Source: Amborella trichopoda (Eukaryota; Streptophyta; Magnoliopsida; Amborellales; Amborellaceae). Taken from it: 64,000 nucleotides of DNA. Positions 44,806 through 58,400 of the stretch are shown here, one piece after another (within the stretch, counting starts at the first letter, position 1; each line of letters opens with the position of its first letter). A program made the translations under genes and the position numbers. Location of the stretch: NCBI RefSeq assembly GCF_000471905.2, contig NW_006499296.1:437579-501578 (forward strand), given 5' to 3'. The notes under the pieces are model-generated. The model worked only from the letters and a program-made list of their open reading frames with translations, was not told the DNA's origin and searched no databases.

Positions 44806-46390
44806 ATTTTAGGGTGAAGCGTATGTATGTGCGAGAGATATCCCTATATGTTATAGAGTTATGGTCGCATCAAGTCTTGGTGACCTGGACTCGTCTCTAG
44901 GGGAAGACATATAATCCACAAACTGGGATTGCAACTCTTTGGCTCATCGACCAGACTTTGGTGACCCACTAATGAGCTCCTGCTTGGACTGTGGGTCATG
45001 AAAAATACTAGGTCGGTCTGATAAAGTAAGTGTGGTCCGTAGTCCATAGTTGAAGGTGGAGTTCCCCATTATTGTTGATTCAATTTTTAAACCATATGAA
45101 TCCATTTCCCATCAAATTAATTGTGTTTGTTTTATAATAATGATTATTTTAGAATTATTATTTGAATTTTTATGAACCTTTTGATATTTTATTTTTGGAT
45201 TTATAAAATTAAAGATATTGATTTTACAATGTTTTAATATTCACTATAAATTATTTTGTTAATTTTAAATGCATAAAAAAAAATCATGGGGCCCATTGTG
45301 CACATGGGCCCACCATGTTTATAGAAGGTGGGGCCCACATGTGCCTCCCATGGGTGGCACGGTCCATGTCTTACTACTTTCGATTTTATGGAAAGTTTTG
45401 TTTTGTACTCCATGTGACCTGGTAACTTTAAATAGTGACATGTGGTCAAATTATAGATTGAGTATGTATTGACCATATATTGACTGAATATGAAAGTAGA
45501 TATTGACTTGATATATCTTTAATAGATTTTATAGAAAATATGTGTAGAGATGTGTTATTTTATAGAATGCACAATATTTAATTAAAATTAATTTAACTTA
45601 TTTTCTATTGTTGAGAAAATAGTTTATGAAAAGGGGATAAGGGTTCATGCACCTTCTTTAATATGGATGGCCCATCTATGGATTGGATGACTCAGATCTC
45701 TTACGCCATAAGCAACCCAAGCTCAATGGTTCATATTCCATTTCACAAGAAGAGACAAACCAAGGAAAACCCTAAGAAAACATAATCTTGTTCAAAGCCT
45801 ATAAAAAAGGATTGTCTTTACTCAAAATTCTCTACACCTTATCTCTTGTATCTAATTCTATATTTCTCTCTCATATCCCTCCTAGAATTTCTCTTTATCT
45901 CTCTTAAGAAAAGTTTCTCTCCTTCCCACATTGTGAAAGAACCTAAGGGTTTAGACTATAGAGTAATTCACTCTCACATCTCTCTACTATGGATTTATGG
46001 CTAAAGGTTTTAGGGTATAGCAAAAAAAGAATCAATCTCTCTCAAACTAGGTTGCTAAGGGAATTCACTTAGGATTTGAGTTTGTCAAAGGAGTTCATGT
46101 TCTATTGGTATGGCTTTGCCTAAGCTTGCTTTTCCGGTTTGAGATTGAAGGTTGATCATTAATCCCGCGTCATCTGATGATTGTGACTCAGTGTCGGGTA
46201 TAATAAGCCCGGTTGAGGCAATCTCCGGTACTCTTCTCTTTTATGTCTTGCAATTTTATTTTTTATTATCAAACATAGTGCATAGTTATTTCAATGGCAT
46301 CAAGTTTTAAAATCTTGGTTTTATTACCATGCTGATTTTATTTTGAAGTATATATTGTTGTAATAAGACCACCAGTAAGTGATCTTTTGC
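44806..46390 (+). mobile_element. Long LTR-like repeat R2
   Basis: Second copy of the repeat at 15895-18840. It starts abruptly at TTTTAGGGTGAAGCG, lacks the first ~480 bases, the family D MITE and the tandem array, and runs through TAATAAGCCCGGTTGA (about 46201) to ATGGCATCAAG (about 46294), the primer-binding-site-like word. No gag or pol. Confidence 0.55.
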
Positions 46391-48230
46391 CAATCCAAAA
46401 GGGGTGATATAAAACAAAAAAAAAAAAATTATTCCTTGGTAAAATATCACATAGGTGTTTCTTTCACAATATACTTCTACGGGAGCCTATAATCTTTTGT
46501 ATCAAATAATGCACTAGGTTAGGAAGTACCTTATATCATGAAGTGTTGACAATTTTTCTAGGGAAGAAGAAAACATTTCCCTAGCATCAATTTATTGTGC
46601 TTACTGAAATATGAGGAAAATATAAACTTTCAACAGTAGCTAGAAAGAAGCTGGGTGAAGTTCTCGTTCTAATTATCTTCCTTTTCTTCCATTGATATGG
46701 AAATTAACGAATTTTTTAGATGAAGGTGAGACTCCTCAATTCTAGTTCTTTCAATTATCATGGGGTGTTTAGCAACCGGAAAGGCCGACGAGAGATTTTT
46801 AAAGTTCACAAAAGTAATTTCAAGTTTGACAAAAGGAAATGCTACAGTGACAAGCCATCTATATTTTTTTGCAAGTACTTTTTAATTTTTTTTTTATATG
46901 TGTGTGATATTTAAATGCATGGACGTTCAAAATTTTTGTTTTATCCAATGTATATAAAAAAATGATTTTTAACTATGTATACATGCACTTGACCCTTCAA
47001 TCAAGATCTGGCAATTGAGATTGATAGCATTTTAAGGGGGATAATAATGTAGAGTATTAAGAGTATTTTGAATCATTCTATTTATAAATATATATTTATA
47101 TTTTTAACAAATTTATGAAAGTGAGAAGTATAGAAATCCAAAATCTTAGCTCAATCCAATAAGCCGAAAAAATTTAAAGTAAAATACATTGGCATGCTTT
47201 CCGCAGTCCGTGAGGGCATTCCTATAATTCTATTTTTAACAAATAATTTTTTTCTATATTTTTTAGAGGCAAACATTTTAGCAAAGTATGATATATAGAA
47301 AAAATGAGAGAAAATTAAAATACTTAGACATTCTTTCAACCCATCCAACATGTTTTTATCCGATCTATTTTGTTAGACTCACCAAGGAGGAGGTATGATG
47401 CGAAATCTGATTCATTTAACAAGCATCACCATCTCAGTAATGAAAACTTCGACCGGTTAAAATTTGCTAATTTTCATATTTCATGGTTTACAAAAATCCA
47501 ATCAAACTTAGTTTTTTAGAATCCTCAAAATTTCATATAGACCACCAACCAAACATACCATTTTCTTTACCAGGTACTCAAATTTCTACGTTTTAGATAA
47601 TAAAAGTGGAAATTTTCAATTATAATTTCAGATTCTAGTTGTCAAACCCCCCCTATAGGCTTACATTTAAGGTGGTTTAATGGGATGAAATATTACACTT
47701 GATTTTGCAAGCAAAACACTCTGAAATCCAGAGTAATTTTATGACAAGAAAGTTTAACAATCATCTTTGACTCACCTTGTTTTAAATCACCATGTGATCA
47801 ATTTCTAAAATGAAAAACTAACTTTCAGCTAATAAAACCCTAGACCATCAAATGAACAGTGTGGGTCAAATTTGGAGGTGGAACAGTTTTGGAGGATTTG
47901 GTGAAAAAATGAGGAGGGATGTAGAATTTCTATGTTTTGATTGCATAAACACAAAAAAAACAAAAGAAAATAGCCCTTTTGATTCTTAGATGGGACTTGG
48001 GCCTTTTCCCACTTATCTCGATTCAACTCGAGCCGTTCTGAGTTGAAGTGGAGTTTTTTTTAAACCTTGATTCACATGGTCAGAATGATATAATAAACAT
48101 GAGGTCATCTTCGTCCCACCAAGCGTTGAATATTGGAGGGACTGGGTATCACCCAAAAATTTATTAATTAATATATGTGCACTCCCCCTATATCATCATT
48201 CAACTCATCATTTTGATGTTAATAATCTAT
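46391..48230. other. AT-rich stretch without a recognised gene
   Basis: No coding block or known repeat identified in either strand. Confidence 0.45.
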
Positions 48231-48540
48231 GGACCTGGTTTTTATGCGGCCAAGCCAAAGCCGCATATGTACAATGCTTATTAATAAATCTATTTTTGAG
48301 ATGGATTTTTGGACTTAATTTTTAAGGGCATATAATCTCTATCATGGAGATGATGAATATGAAAAAATAAGTAAATTTTAAAACCTAAAAATAATAATCC
48401 TATTAAGAAAACATTTGGACTGTTAGTTTCCATTATTTTTAGATGAAACACCTACTTGCAACCATATTTAAGATAGATGCTTTATATTTTTTAGACTGCA
48501 TATGTAGTCACGAGGTCCAGCCTGCATGGGTAAATTTTCC
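48231..48540. mobile_element. MITE family B, copy B4
   Basis: A 310-bp copy with GGACCTGGTTTTTATGCGGC at left, TTTTTGAGATGGATTTTTGG inside, and GACTGCATATGTAGTCACGA then TAAATTTTCC at right. Confidence 0.72.
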
Positions 48541-48895
48541 ATAATCTATATATTTCTTCTATTAGTATAATCATGAATAAATTGAAAGTTACTCATGTTT
48601 CTCTCTTTACAAACACCAACGCTAATGAATGGAAGTCCCATAGAAGACTGAAAAACAATGGGCAGGTGGTGATGGCAAATCTGGCAATGGCAGAAGGGGG
48701 GTGAGAAGGCAAATCAGATTTAAGGCAAATATGCTACAGTAGAATCGATTCAAGATTATCTAATGGTGCAAATCCGAGATTGATTCAGCAAGTTCATTAA
48801 AGAACCGCTTGTAGACAATAACAAATAGGATCGAGCAATAGCAGACTCCAGTACACAAAATTAGGTGATAATGATCTAGGGCTTTAATACCATGT

Positions 48896-48936
48896 TAAAA
48901 AATCTTTATTTTTTCTGTATTGAACTTGTGGGGAAA

Positions 48937-48978
<42 letters not shown>

Positions 48979-49168
48979 CGCTGGTCGTTGCAACTACATA
49001 TCGACGACCCGAACCGACCCTATACTTACAACTCGTAGGTCGTATCTAATGATCACGTNNNNNNNNNNNNNNNNNNNNAGGTTAGGAGTAATAGTATACT
49101 ACGGTCGTTAATTAACCTACTAGTTAAATTAACTTTATTTTTCTTTGTATTGTACTAGTAGGTAAAAG

Positions 49169-49206
<38 letters not shown>

Positions 49207-49280
49207 CGCTGGCGTTTGCAACTACATATGAGCCCAACGACCCATATTCAATCTAGGTCGATCTAATGATCACGATTGCA
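48896..49280. repeat. Near-duplicate sequence around a 20-N gap
   Basis: Left of the gap: TTTTTTCTGTATTGAACTTG, an AT run (48942-48973), then CGCTGGTCGTTGCAACTACA and TCTAATGATCACGT. Right of it: TTTTTCTTTGTATTGTACTA, an AT run (49170-49205), then CGCTGGCGTTTGCAACTACA and TCTAATGATCACGA. The copies differ mainly by small insertions and deletions. This looks like a contig-end overlap left unmerged. Confidence 0.75.
49059..49078. other. Assembly gap (20 N)
   Basis: A run of 20 N, probably a fixed-size placeholder. Confidence 1.
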
Positions 49281-49303
49281 TTTCGTATTTGAATTTAATT
49301 TAA

Positions 49304-49358
49304 AGGTAGGCTCTAATTTGAGTGTATAGAGCCTAGGCTCTATATAAACTGCACCCCT
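49304..49358. mobile_element. MITE family A terminal fragment (A12)
   Basis: A right end only: GGTAGGCTCTAATTTGAGTG then AGAGCCTAGGCTCT (a perfect 14-base palindrome) then ATATAAACTGCACCCC. Confidence 0.75.
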
Positions 49359-50773
49359 TTTTTCTTAACGTAGCTGAAAAGCACTTCTAAACTTCGTTTT
49401 ATGACTTTAGCATGATTAATACCAAGGTTATTAAAACTGGACCAGACTAGCAATCCGACCAATAGAATCGGCGACCAGAAGCTTGTCTGGTCCAATGCAA
49501 GTTTTAGAACCAGTCAAAACAGGCATTTGACTAGTTGCATTGTTTGATCGCCGATTTTGCCGATTCTATTGGTCTATCCGGTTTGTAAAGTTTAGCTTAA
49601 CTTCTAATTTTTTTCAAATTTATTGCCAATTTTTTGCATGATCTTATCAAGAATCATGGGATAAAGAAGAAGTTATATCTTACTTTCCTTTTTTTGAAAA
49701 ATAAAAGGCTGGATTTGTTTAAATCATCTCTTTTATTGTATCCTCTCTTGCTCTCTCTCTATACGTATTTGTGCTTTGCCCATGTAAAGTGGAAAGAGGA
49801 AAAGCTTTCCATATGCACCTTGCTATTAATTAAACAAAATGTAATGGTTAGTTAACTAATATGTATTGTTTAACTATTTACTAATGTTTAATTTAAAGAA
49901 TCGCTTTCAAAGAAACCATTTACTTTCTATACATGAAGGTCACAATCATTTCCACTCATTAGATATCAAATTGGATGGCTTGAGATGGATCACAAAATCT
50001 AAGAAATTTTAAAATGCAATATTATATTGTTAAAGTGAGTTATTTTTTCAAAAGAAGTTATTATATTTACTAATTTCTCATTTGTTAACTTGTGTTTTTC
50101 TAGTTTTAAATTGAATGTCTAAGAATTTAATAAAATTTTTAATTTTTTATATCGAAAAAAATTTAACCAATTGAATCAATTTTGATTGAACCAGCCTCTT
50201 CATTTATTCAAACACTAATCTGATCTTCATAACACTGATTAATGCTTCCCGTTTGAAATCACTTACAAATAAGAAAGCTTCCATGCTTTACATGCCAAAT
50301 GATTCAAACCTTCGGTGTTAAGCAATGGCGCAGAGAGAGAGAGAGAGAGAGATCCTCCAGTTACATATTTTAATGCTATTTCGCTATTCTCATTCTAGGA
50401 ATACTTTTTTTTTCTAGATCATGAATCACCATTCGTTCTTGGTTATATCAACAACCTTATCGTTAATACCATCTCATCTGAGCACTTCCCGACAACGAAT
50501 CGACATCCATTACTCCATATCAGCCTTCATAATTCATCATCTGCACCTGTACGAATATGCAGACCTCTCCCTCTCTCTCTCACTTCCATGCCAAAAGCCA
50601 AAACCCTATGCTCGAATACATGTTTGTGCATCTAGAGAGAGATCATGATAACTTTTTCCTCTCCAACACAACTCATGATAGGCGTATAGAACTACAGTTG
50701 GGTGGACGAGGTAGAGATGTGCAACATAAATTTTAAGTGATTGTCGCATATCATTAAAACTAAAAGACAAGTT
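49359..50773. other. Intergenic stretch with repeat scraps
   Basis: No gene recognised. 49425-49600 holds an inverted-repeat scrap (GACCAATAGAATCGGCGA and its approximate reverse complement TCGCCGATT...GATTCTATTGGTC). 49900-49990 is a half-copy of MITE C. A (GA)n run is at 50333-50351. Confidence 0.45.
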
Positions 50774-51170
50774 TCATAGGACAACTGTGATGCCATCTTT
50801 GTTTTATAAGGCAGAATATTGGATGGTCAAGAAACAACATATCCATAAGATGAGTGAAGCTAAAATAAAGATGTTAATATGGATGAGTGACAAAATAAAA
50901 ATGGATAAAAAATTCAAAATGAATAATTTAAAACAACTTAAGTGTGACTCCAATAAGTGATGAAATGAAAGAATGCAGATTTAAATAGGTTGGCCATGTA
51001 TAACACTTGTCAGGAGGTGTAAATTGATAGAATGCTAAAAAAGGTAAAGGATAAACCCAAAGGGACCTGGTTATTGAGAGTGTGGCCTTTGATAGAACAA
51101 AATGACCGATTAAAATTCGTATTGCCGACCCCAAATAATTAAAAAAAACTTTGATGATGACGAACATGAA
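50774..51170 (+). pseudogene. RTE-type LINE 3' end remnant
   Basis: Fragments AEYWMVKKQHIHKMSEAKI and a weak IGWPC-type segment match the C-terminal region seen at 20950-21263. The 3' tail GCCGACCCCAAATAATTAAA then TTTGATGATGACGA is the usual plant RTE terminus. Many stops. Confidence 0.8.
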
Positions 51171-52426
51171 ACACAACTTCAGATGAAGAAATGCTTGCCC
51201 TATGGGTAGAAGATTCGCTCTAAGCAGATGAGACGAACCTCAAAGCCAATAAACCCCCCCCCTAAAGACCACACACTAACAATTTAACCAGATATCACAA
51301 ACAAAATTTACCAAGGATATGTTTTTTATCTTTCTCGAAGCTAAACCCAACCTCAACAAAATTATATCCGGAACCCAACTTCATTAACCCCTCAACATTC
51401 AACCCAACTCCATAAAACCTCTCAAAACTCAAAATAAAATCCACGAGATCTCCAAAAACTTTAAACCCATTTCACCAAACCTCTGAAACTCAAAACCCAG
51501 CATCCTAAATGTTCCATAAACTCAAGCTCAAAAGAAATATGTCAAGACTACAAATTCCAGTCTATACTACAAATTCCAATCTATTTTTAATATGTATATT
51601 CAAGAGTAAACAAACTCAAAATAAATACGTATACTCCAAGTATTGAAAGAATCAGGAACCCTTGGGCCGAAAACTATAGTGGCCCTGTAAAATATCTGAA
51701 GGGTTGGTGCGTGATCTTTGATGAAAAGTACGGCATTATCTTTATTCCGTCTATAGATATTTGTGGTATCCACAACTCTGATGCATCTTTCTCTGTGGCA
51801 GATCATTTTTTTTTTTTTTTGAAGATAATAAAATGAATCACACAATTTTTTCCAGCAGGGCCAAAATGTTTACTTGGGTCCAGAGAAAACCCCCCACCAT
51901 CCATGATTATTCCATCATTTCACTAAGCTTTTAAGCCGGTGAAAGTATTTTTGTGAGTCAGTCTAACTCATGTGTCTACTGCTCGTGCATGTGACCCTTT
52001 TTTTTGAAGGACCTTAAATCCGAAACTTATCCTAAATTTTGCAAATCCATTTCCACCTTAGATTCATGAATTTGGAGTTCTAAGGAAATTAAAGATATGA
52101 TAAATTTGGAAGAATTAAAATTGATCGTTAAAAAACAAAATAGACCTTCTTATGGCTCAAAATTTATCATCTTCCCCCTTGCTAATATTCCTCATGATCT
52201 AGATGATAGATCCAAAATCCAATCTCTTATGGATTTTGGCTGGGTGAACCACTATAGTAGATGCCCGGATGCACGAGATACACCAAACATTTACTTACTA
52301 AGCATCTGCTTTGTGATTATCTGAGCCCTTCACAAGCAGCATACTGACTAAAATAGCAACAAAGAATCATTTATACATGTAACGGGCAAGAGAAACATAC
52401 CCCATAACTCCATCAAATCACGAAAC
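51171..52426. other. Region downstream of the RAB3GAP gene
   Basis: No gene recognised. It includes the presumed 3' untranslated region of RAB3GAP next to 52427; the poly(A) site cannot be placed. Confidence 0.4.
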
Positions 52427-55400
52427 TCAATCACAGGAGGTGACAGATAACGCCACCTGAAGGTCATTAGATGTGCCACAAATATACATTCTATGGGTCT
52501 CGATCTCTTGATCAGATTGGTTGCTCGTTCCATAATGGCTACCAATCATGGCATCAAAAACTGTAAATATTATCTCACGTTTCATTGGTTCATGACCATT
52601 GAGTTGGTTACCCATGCTTAAAACCTTCCTCCAGGATTGATTTGCAGTTGGTGGTGGAAACAAGTTTGCCACAGTTTCTCTCTCATTCCTGCTCACCATT
52701 TGCTTGATGTGGAACTCCTATGGGCAATCAAAAGTAATGGAAAATCAAAGCCGGAAATCAACTACAAATTCCAATCTATTTTTGAAACATTTGAATGGTA
52801 TACGATACAAAAATTGAAAAAAAGTATATGCTTATCAATTTTTCTTTATTTTCTGACAATTTTCTGTAACTATCTTTTCTTCTTTTCCTAAAATTTTATG
52901 AGATTCCCTTGAAGTTTCTAAGAGAAATCGAGCTTCTTAAAGTGGTATTCAGGCTATGCATACCTTGTTATTGGAATCAACTGAACCCACTCCCATTCTC
53001 GGAGTGAAATGTTTGTGACAGTCATCGAAAATTCCATTACGAAGGCGTGGAGCCGCATGCAATTTGCGGTGGATTGACGCTGCGAAAATGAGCAATCTTT
53101 CAACTTGTTCAAAGATATGGCAAAGCCTATCAAGATCACTGAAGAGCTCCTCTTCTTTGTCAGCTACATGACTTGCTGTTATAAATAACACCACCATTGG
53201 AAAATGAGATCAAGCTGTTATACATCTCGCATTTTGGTATATGACACAGAGCAGGGCATCCATGCTCCATATAATAACAGATTGTGGAGATGGAAGTGTA
53301 GATCTGGGTTGAATATCCATGATCTGAATCCACAGTCTTGAGAATTGATGGTGGATAACTTTTTTTTTTTTTGGTAAATAGAAATGCATGAGGCGGTGCT
53401 TATGAAGAATTGAAGGTGGATAACTGATTAACTTCATATCAAATACAGGATGTTTATGAATACTTTCCCCTATATGAAATAGAAAAAATTAAAATGCATA
53501 TTACGAGTTCCAGGAAGGAGAAATTTTAGTGGAAACTGAAGCCTATACCTTTATTTTGCTTGTCATGGGAGACGGATGAGAGCTATACCACAATCAAATG
53601 GACCATGGAGAAACATAGTCATAAGGATAATCAATGTCTCTATGAAGCCATGTTTCAAAATATGACTCGGGCAAGATATCCAAGACCTGCCTGAGCTGAG
53701 TGACATTAGGCAAGTTGACTCAGACTCCAGCCGAGTCATGAATGAGCCATGGAAAGGGCCGAAAAGAGCCCAGATGAAAAATCCTTAAATAATGCTGAAT
53801 GACAGGGAAAAATCCTTAAAAAAAAGCAAAACATGAAAAAATAAGGAAGACTAGAGAAATAGAAAAAAAAAAAAAAAAAATGATGAATGACAAAAGTATG
53901 TAAAACATGGAAATTGATAACAAATTGATGTTATTTGCAAAAATTATCAGATAATTGATGAAAAATTGAAAAAAATCTCTGTTCAAGAAAATTGAAAAAT
54001 AAATATTATTTTTTTGATAAAATGCAACAATAGCATAAAGAACATAGTATATACGGTGTCCACCTTATGCTATTGAAGTAATATGCACCTCAAAAACCCA
54101 GACGAAAAGGATTTTGAAGCTAGAAAACCCTCAAATTAATCATCTTGACCTCGAGATGTAGGATATGGCACAATAAAGGATTTCAAGTTCTAAAAATAGT
54201 GCATCTAGTAACATATTATTTGGACAGCTCATTTTAAAAAAAATTTAAGCGTTTATAGATCCGCTTGATTTGCACCATTTTTTAACTTCAAATTTCACCA
54301 TTAAAGGTAACAATAGATTATCATGCCATCATAAATATTTCCAGCACCAAGAATCTTTCGACATAGTTTAAAGGCACACCTTATTTTGATTGTTTAAGGT
54401 TCATACCTTATACAAACCTCACCCTAACATAAATATTACTAGAATGAGTAATATTAGGAAAAAAAAGAAGAAGCAAATATATGAAGTTAAATTGGCAAAA
54501 AAATGAAATTTATCCAAACATGTAAGGCCAAATCCTCCAATGTTCAAGCTAGGTATGCATTGATGCTTCCAGTCCTTGTCAAAGCTTTCCTTGAACAACC
54601 CAAATCAAAAATCCTAAAGTAGTTTTGGATTTTGCGTTCAGATCTAGGAGATTTGAGCTCTTGAAAATTTTGTATGAATAATAAGTTTCCAAATTTTAGA
54701 TTCTTTTGTGAGAAACATGTCATAATTGGATAAAGATCTCAAAAATAGGCTTAACTATTATTTCGTCAAAGATCGACTAAAAATTGCAAAGTAATAGCAA
54801 TTTTTTGAAATAAGTCAAACCCTATGGTGAAACTCTATGGTGACATTTTTTATCAAAAGAACTGTTTAATCTGGTATTTTTACTCAAATCTAATGCTTCT
54901 AATAGATATATCATGGCAAACTCATGCCAAAGACTAAACTTCGGCTCAAAATGCATATGCTAGGGCCTCCAATTGAATAAAATGAAGAAAAAGGGAAACT
55001 AATTTCCAACCCTCCCTTTTTAATTGGGAAGTCTATAGTGTAATCCGGTGAGTACTGTAGCAACTGATTTAAATGTTGTGAAATTTGGGCGATTTATGCC
55101 CAAGTCACAATACCTAGGCGAGTTTGTACAGTACCCGCATGAGTACTATACAAGGCACACTTAGGTACCCTATTCCAGCCTTGGCAAGCTACCAAGGTTG
55201 AGCCACTCACAGAGTCCGAGTCGACTCTGGTGAGTTCTTGAATGCTGCTATCAAAGAATGACATTGATAGGGAGAGAGTGGTACCCCCTATTGGAGTCGT
55301 GTCTTTTACTATTGAGTCCCCCCTGCTGTTATCCATTTCATCACATGATGACGATCCTAACGGACTAGGTTCTCCAAAGTACAATGGATTATCATCTACT

Positions 55401-58400
55401 TCTTCATATTAGACATACCTCTCAAGGTCTTCAATGTGGATGCGATTGTAAGGTAGAGCTGCTCCATCCTAACTATCATCTGCTTCATGCCACCAAAATC
55501 GGTCTGGTTTAGAGTGTCCGCGCTGGCTCTGAAGGCAGTGCAAACCATCTGCTCAAGCAATAGATGGGGGCGTAGGGTTTCTAGGTAGTGAAGAATCTGC
55601 AATAATTAGACATTTTAGTAAGTCATTCAAGTAATCAGCATTTCGTGTAGCTGACCCCAGTTAATTGTGAAAAGACTATGATGATGATGATTCAAGTAAT
55701 CAGCATAAAGTATACATTTTCTAATGGGACAAAATACTACACAAAATACTACACACAGCTAATGTATGGTGGATCATACCATCCACTCCTGATGATAGAT
55801 GGTGGAGATTATCATGGTTCCAAATTTGCAACTTAGGTATTAGGTGATCTCAAGGAAATACGCATATAAGTTGCATCCTATCAAGCACCAAAACAAACAA
55901 TTGATAAAAGGCCAGCAAATGCCATATCAATATTTATTTACAAGTTACATGATCATCAATATACAAGTTTTCCAAGAAATCCAAATTTCAGTACATAATA
56001 GTACACTTGAGTACAGTTTAATACATTGATTGGTGGGCATATAGTGATTACCCTAATCAACCAAGAACTGACACAGTTTTGGAGCCCACCAAAATGGTAG
56101 CATGTTATTGTTTATGGAAATGAAGATGCACAAATGGATAGAAGAAAAGATGCCTCCACTTCATTGTTTAAGTAATAATCTCATCGGATCTTACTCAAAG
56201 ATTTATTAATTTCTTCAAAGAAAGCATTAAAATAAGATGTGTGTAAGAGCAATAGCTGTACCTTTTCACCTTCGCGATTTGGATCAAAAAGAGGCTTCTG
56301 CTCACAGGCGGGCAAATCAGGGGCATCATTCCAAATATGACGCCATAAATTTCCATATTCAGACATCCTATGTGAAAGTCTTCCCTTGGGAGGCCATCCT
56401 CGCTTGAAAGTTGAATTCTTTTTAAGTATATCAGTTTCCCCATTTTCAGCAGTTTCCCAATGACCAGGTGAATGCCATCGGATGAAATCTTCAAAAACTG
56501 CACCTGGATTTGCAGCTTTGAATGCAGCCATGTCTGCTTGTACAGAAAGGCAACAAAGAAATTTAAACAATAATAAGAATTAGCTCATGGTTTTCTCTGT
56601 TTTCGTGACAGATAGTAATAGAACTGCAACTAAAATTTTGAAAAAGATAGTCGTAAAGAAGTTTAATGGAAAAAAGTACGTAAAATAGTAGTGCACCAAA
56701 CTTCAGTTAAGGAGTCTCATGTTAAACAGAATATCAACGCCATGCACACCTTACAACACTACCACAGTATGCGTTCAAAACAAATTACATTCATCCTAGG
56801 CATCCATTGGAAATAAACCCACATTACTTTTTCTCCAAAGGACCAAGGTACGATGATCGTAGCAAAGAAAAACTTCACAAAAATTTTCATCGAAACAGAA
56901 ACATAAGACAAAAAAAAAGAAATATCTTATGTAAACCATGAACCACCATGTTGTTATCATAACCGTATGGATCATATCATATAATTCCTAGACAAAATTG
57001 ATGTCACAAAGGTTTAAATAACTCATGCTTGGGCAATCCTATACATTTATTAAACTCCCAAGAACCCGTATATCCCAAGATTGTATGTAAGATGATTGAT
57101 GGCTGTTGTGTATCTATCCAAATCGAAGTTTTTAAAATCCCGACTCACTGTTTTATTCCATACAGGAAAGTCATGCCATGGTGTCTGGAAATGGCAATTT
57201 AACAACTAATATCATTCATCTCTTGGGAGATTTTTGAGTTGCTTTTATAAATGTTGAACACATTATCCATGTTCAAATCTCCTTGTATCAAAGAAGTCAC
57301 GGGCATTATCAACTCATTAAGAAATTCAATTCATAAAAACAAGTTATCAAGCCAACTCTTCATAGAAGTTTGCTCGGTGAAGTTTGCTTCTAAAAATAAT
57401 TACACAACAAAGGATTGTATAGCAAAACATCCATTGTTCAGCAATTTTCCAGCCTTCTAGGTTTTTGCAGAATAGTTCTAAAAGAAATACAACGAACCAC
57501 CTGACAGCTCAAAAGTTAGCATATTTGCATTGAATTGGAATAGTATGTTCCAAGCTAGGTTGCTACCTGATGACAATATTTCCTTCTCTAATTGAACTGA
57601 GGAGCCTTTGCACTGCAAAACAAAGAAGTTCACTGCAGTCAGCAAACATAACAAGCACTAACCATTTTGATTGCATTGGTTTATCTCAAAATGCATCAAT
57701 TGATATTAATACCAAATACATTTAAAGCATAATAGTTGGCAGTTTTTGAAAACCCAGATCGGCCAGGAGGCTCAGCTGTCCGGAAAACCGGTCTGGATCA
57801 GCAAATCGGTTGTCCGAATCAGTAGATAGGCCCAATTCGGCCTTTAAAGAATTTGTAAATATATTTTTGGGTTTTGAAAAAAATGGGGGTAGTGCATTAT
57901 GAACTTTTGTTATTTTGTAAAAATATGTGAATATTGAGAGGTTGTTTCCTGTCTGAATATCTATTGAGTATTACATTCACATCAAATAGAAAAAGGAGCA
58001 TAAAAATATCATATACATGAATACATGATCAAAATTGAGCATAGAACTATTAAATTACAATCTAATGCAAAAATGAAAGACGATATCCTCCTTTGTCTTC
58101 ATCACGTTGTTTCCACTCATTGAATTGTTGGGACAATTCATTGAGTCGGTTAATGTATGGTACAAAATTTACAAAATCATCATTACTTAGCGAGATGTAC
58201 TCGGGTCCCCCGTGGTTGTTGAACTGCTGCTTTCCTAGCCTGAATGCCCCAAGGTTTATCCACACCTCGTGCTCGCCCAGACCATCCTACTTCTGAGTCT
58301 CGGGCTTTGTATATATTGGCTGGGACTAGGTGGCCTCAAAATCACCTTCCCTTATCTCCTCGCCTCCCACCTTCCCTTATCTCCCCCTCCCACCTCCTTT

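Noticed and set aside
50326-50430. Short frame starting ATGGCGCAGAGAGAG
   Set aside because: A good-looking start codon context, but the frame is a GA microsatellite followed by a stop after about 30 codons.
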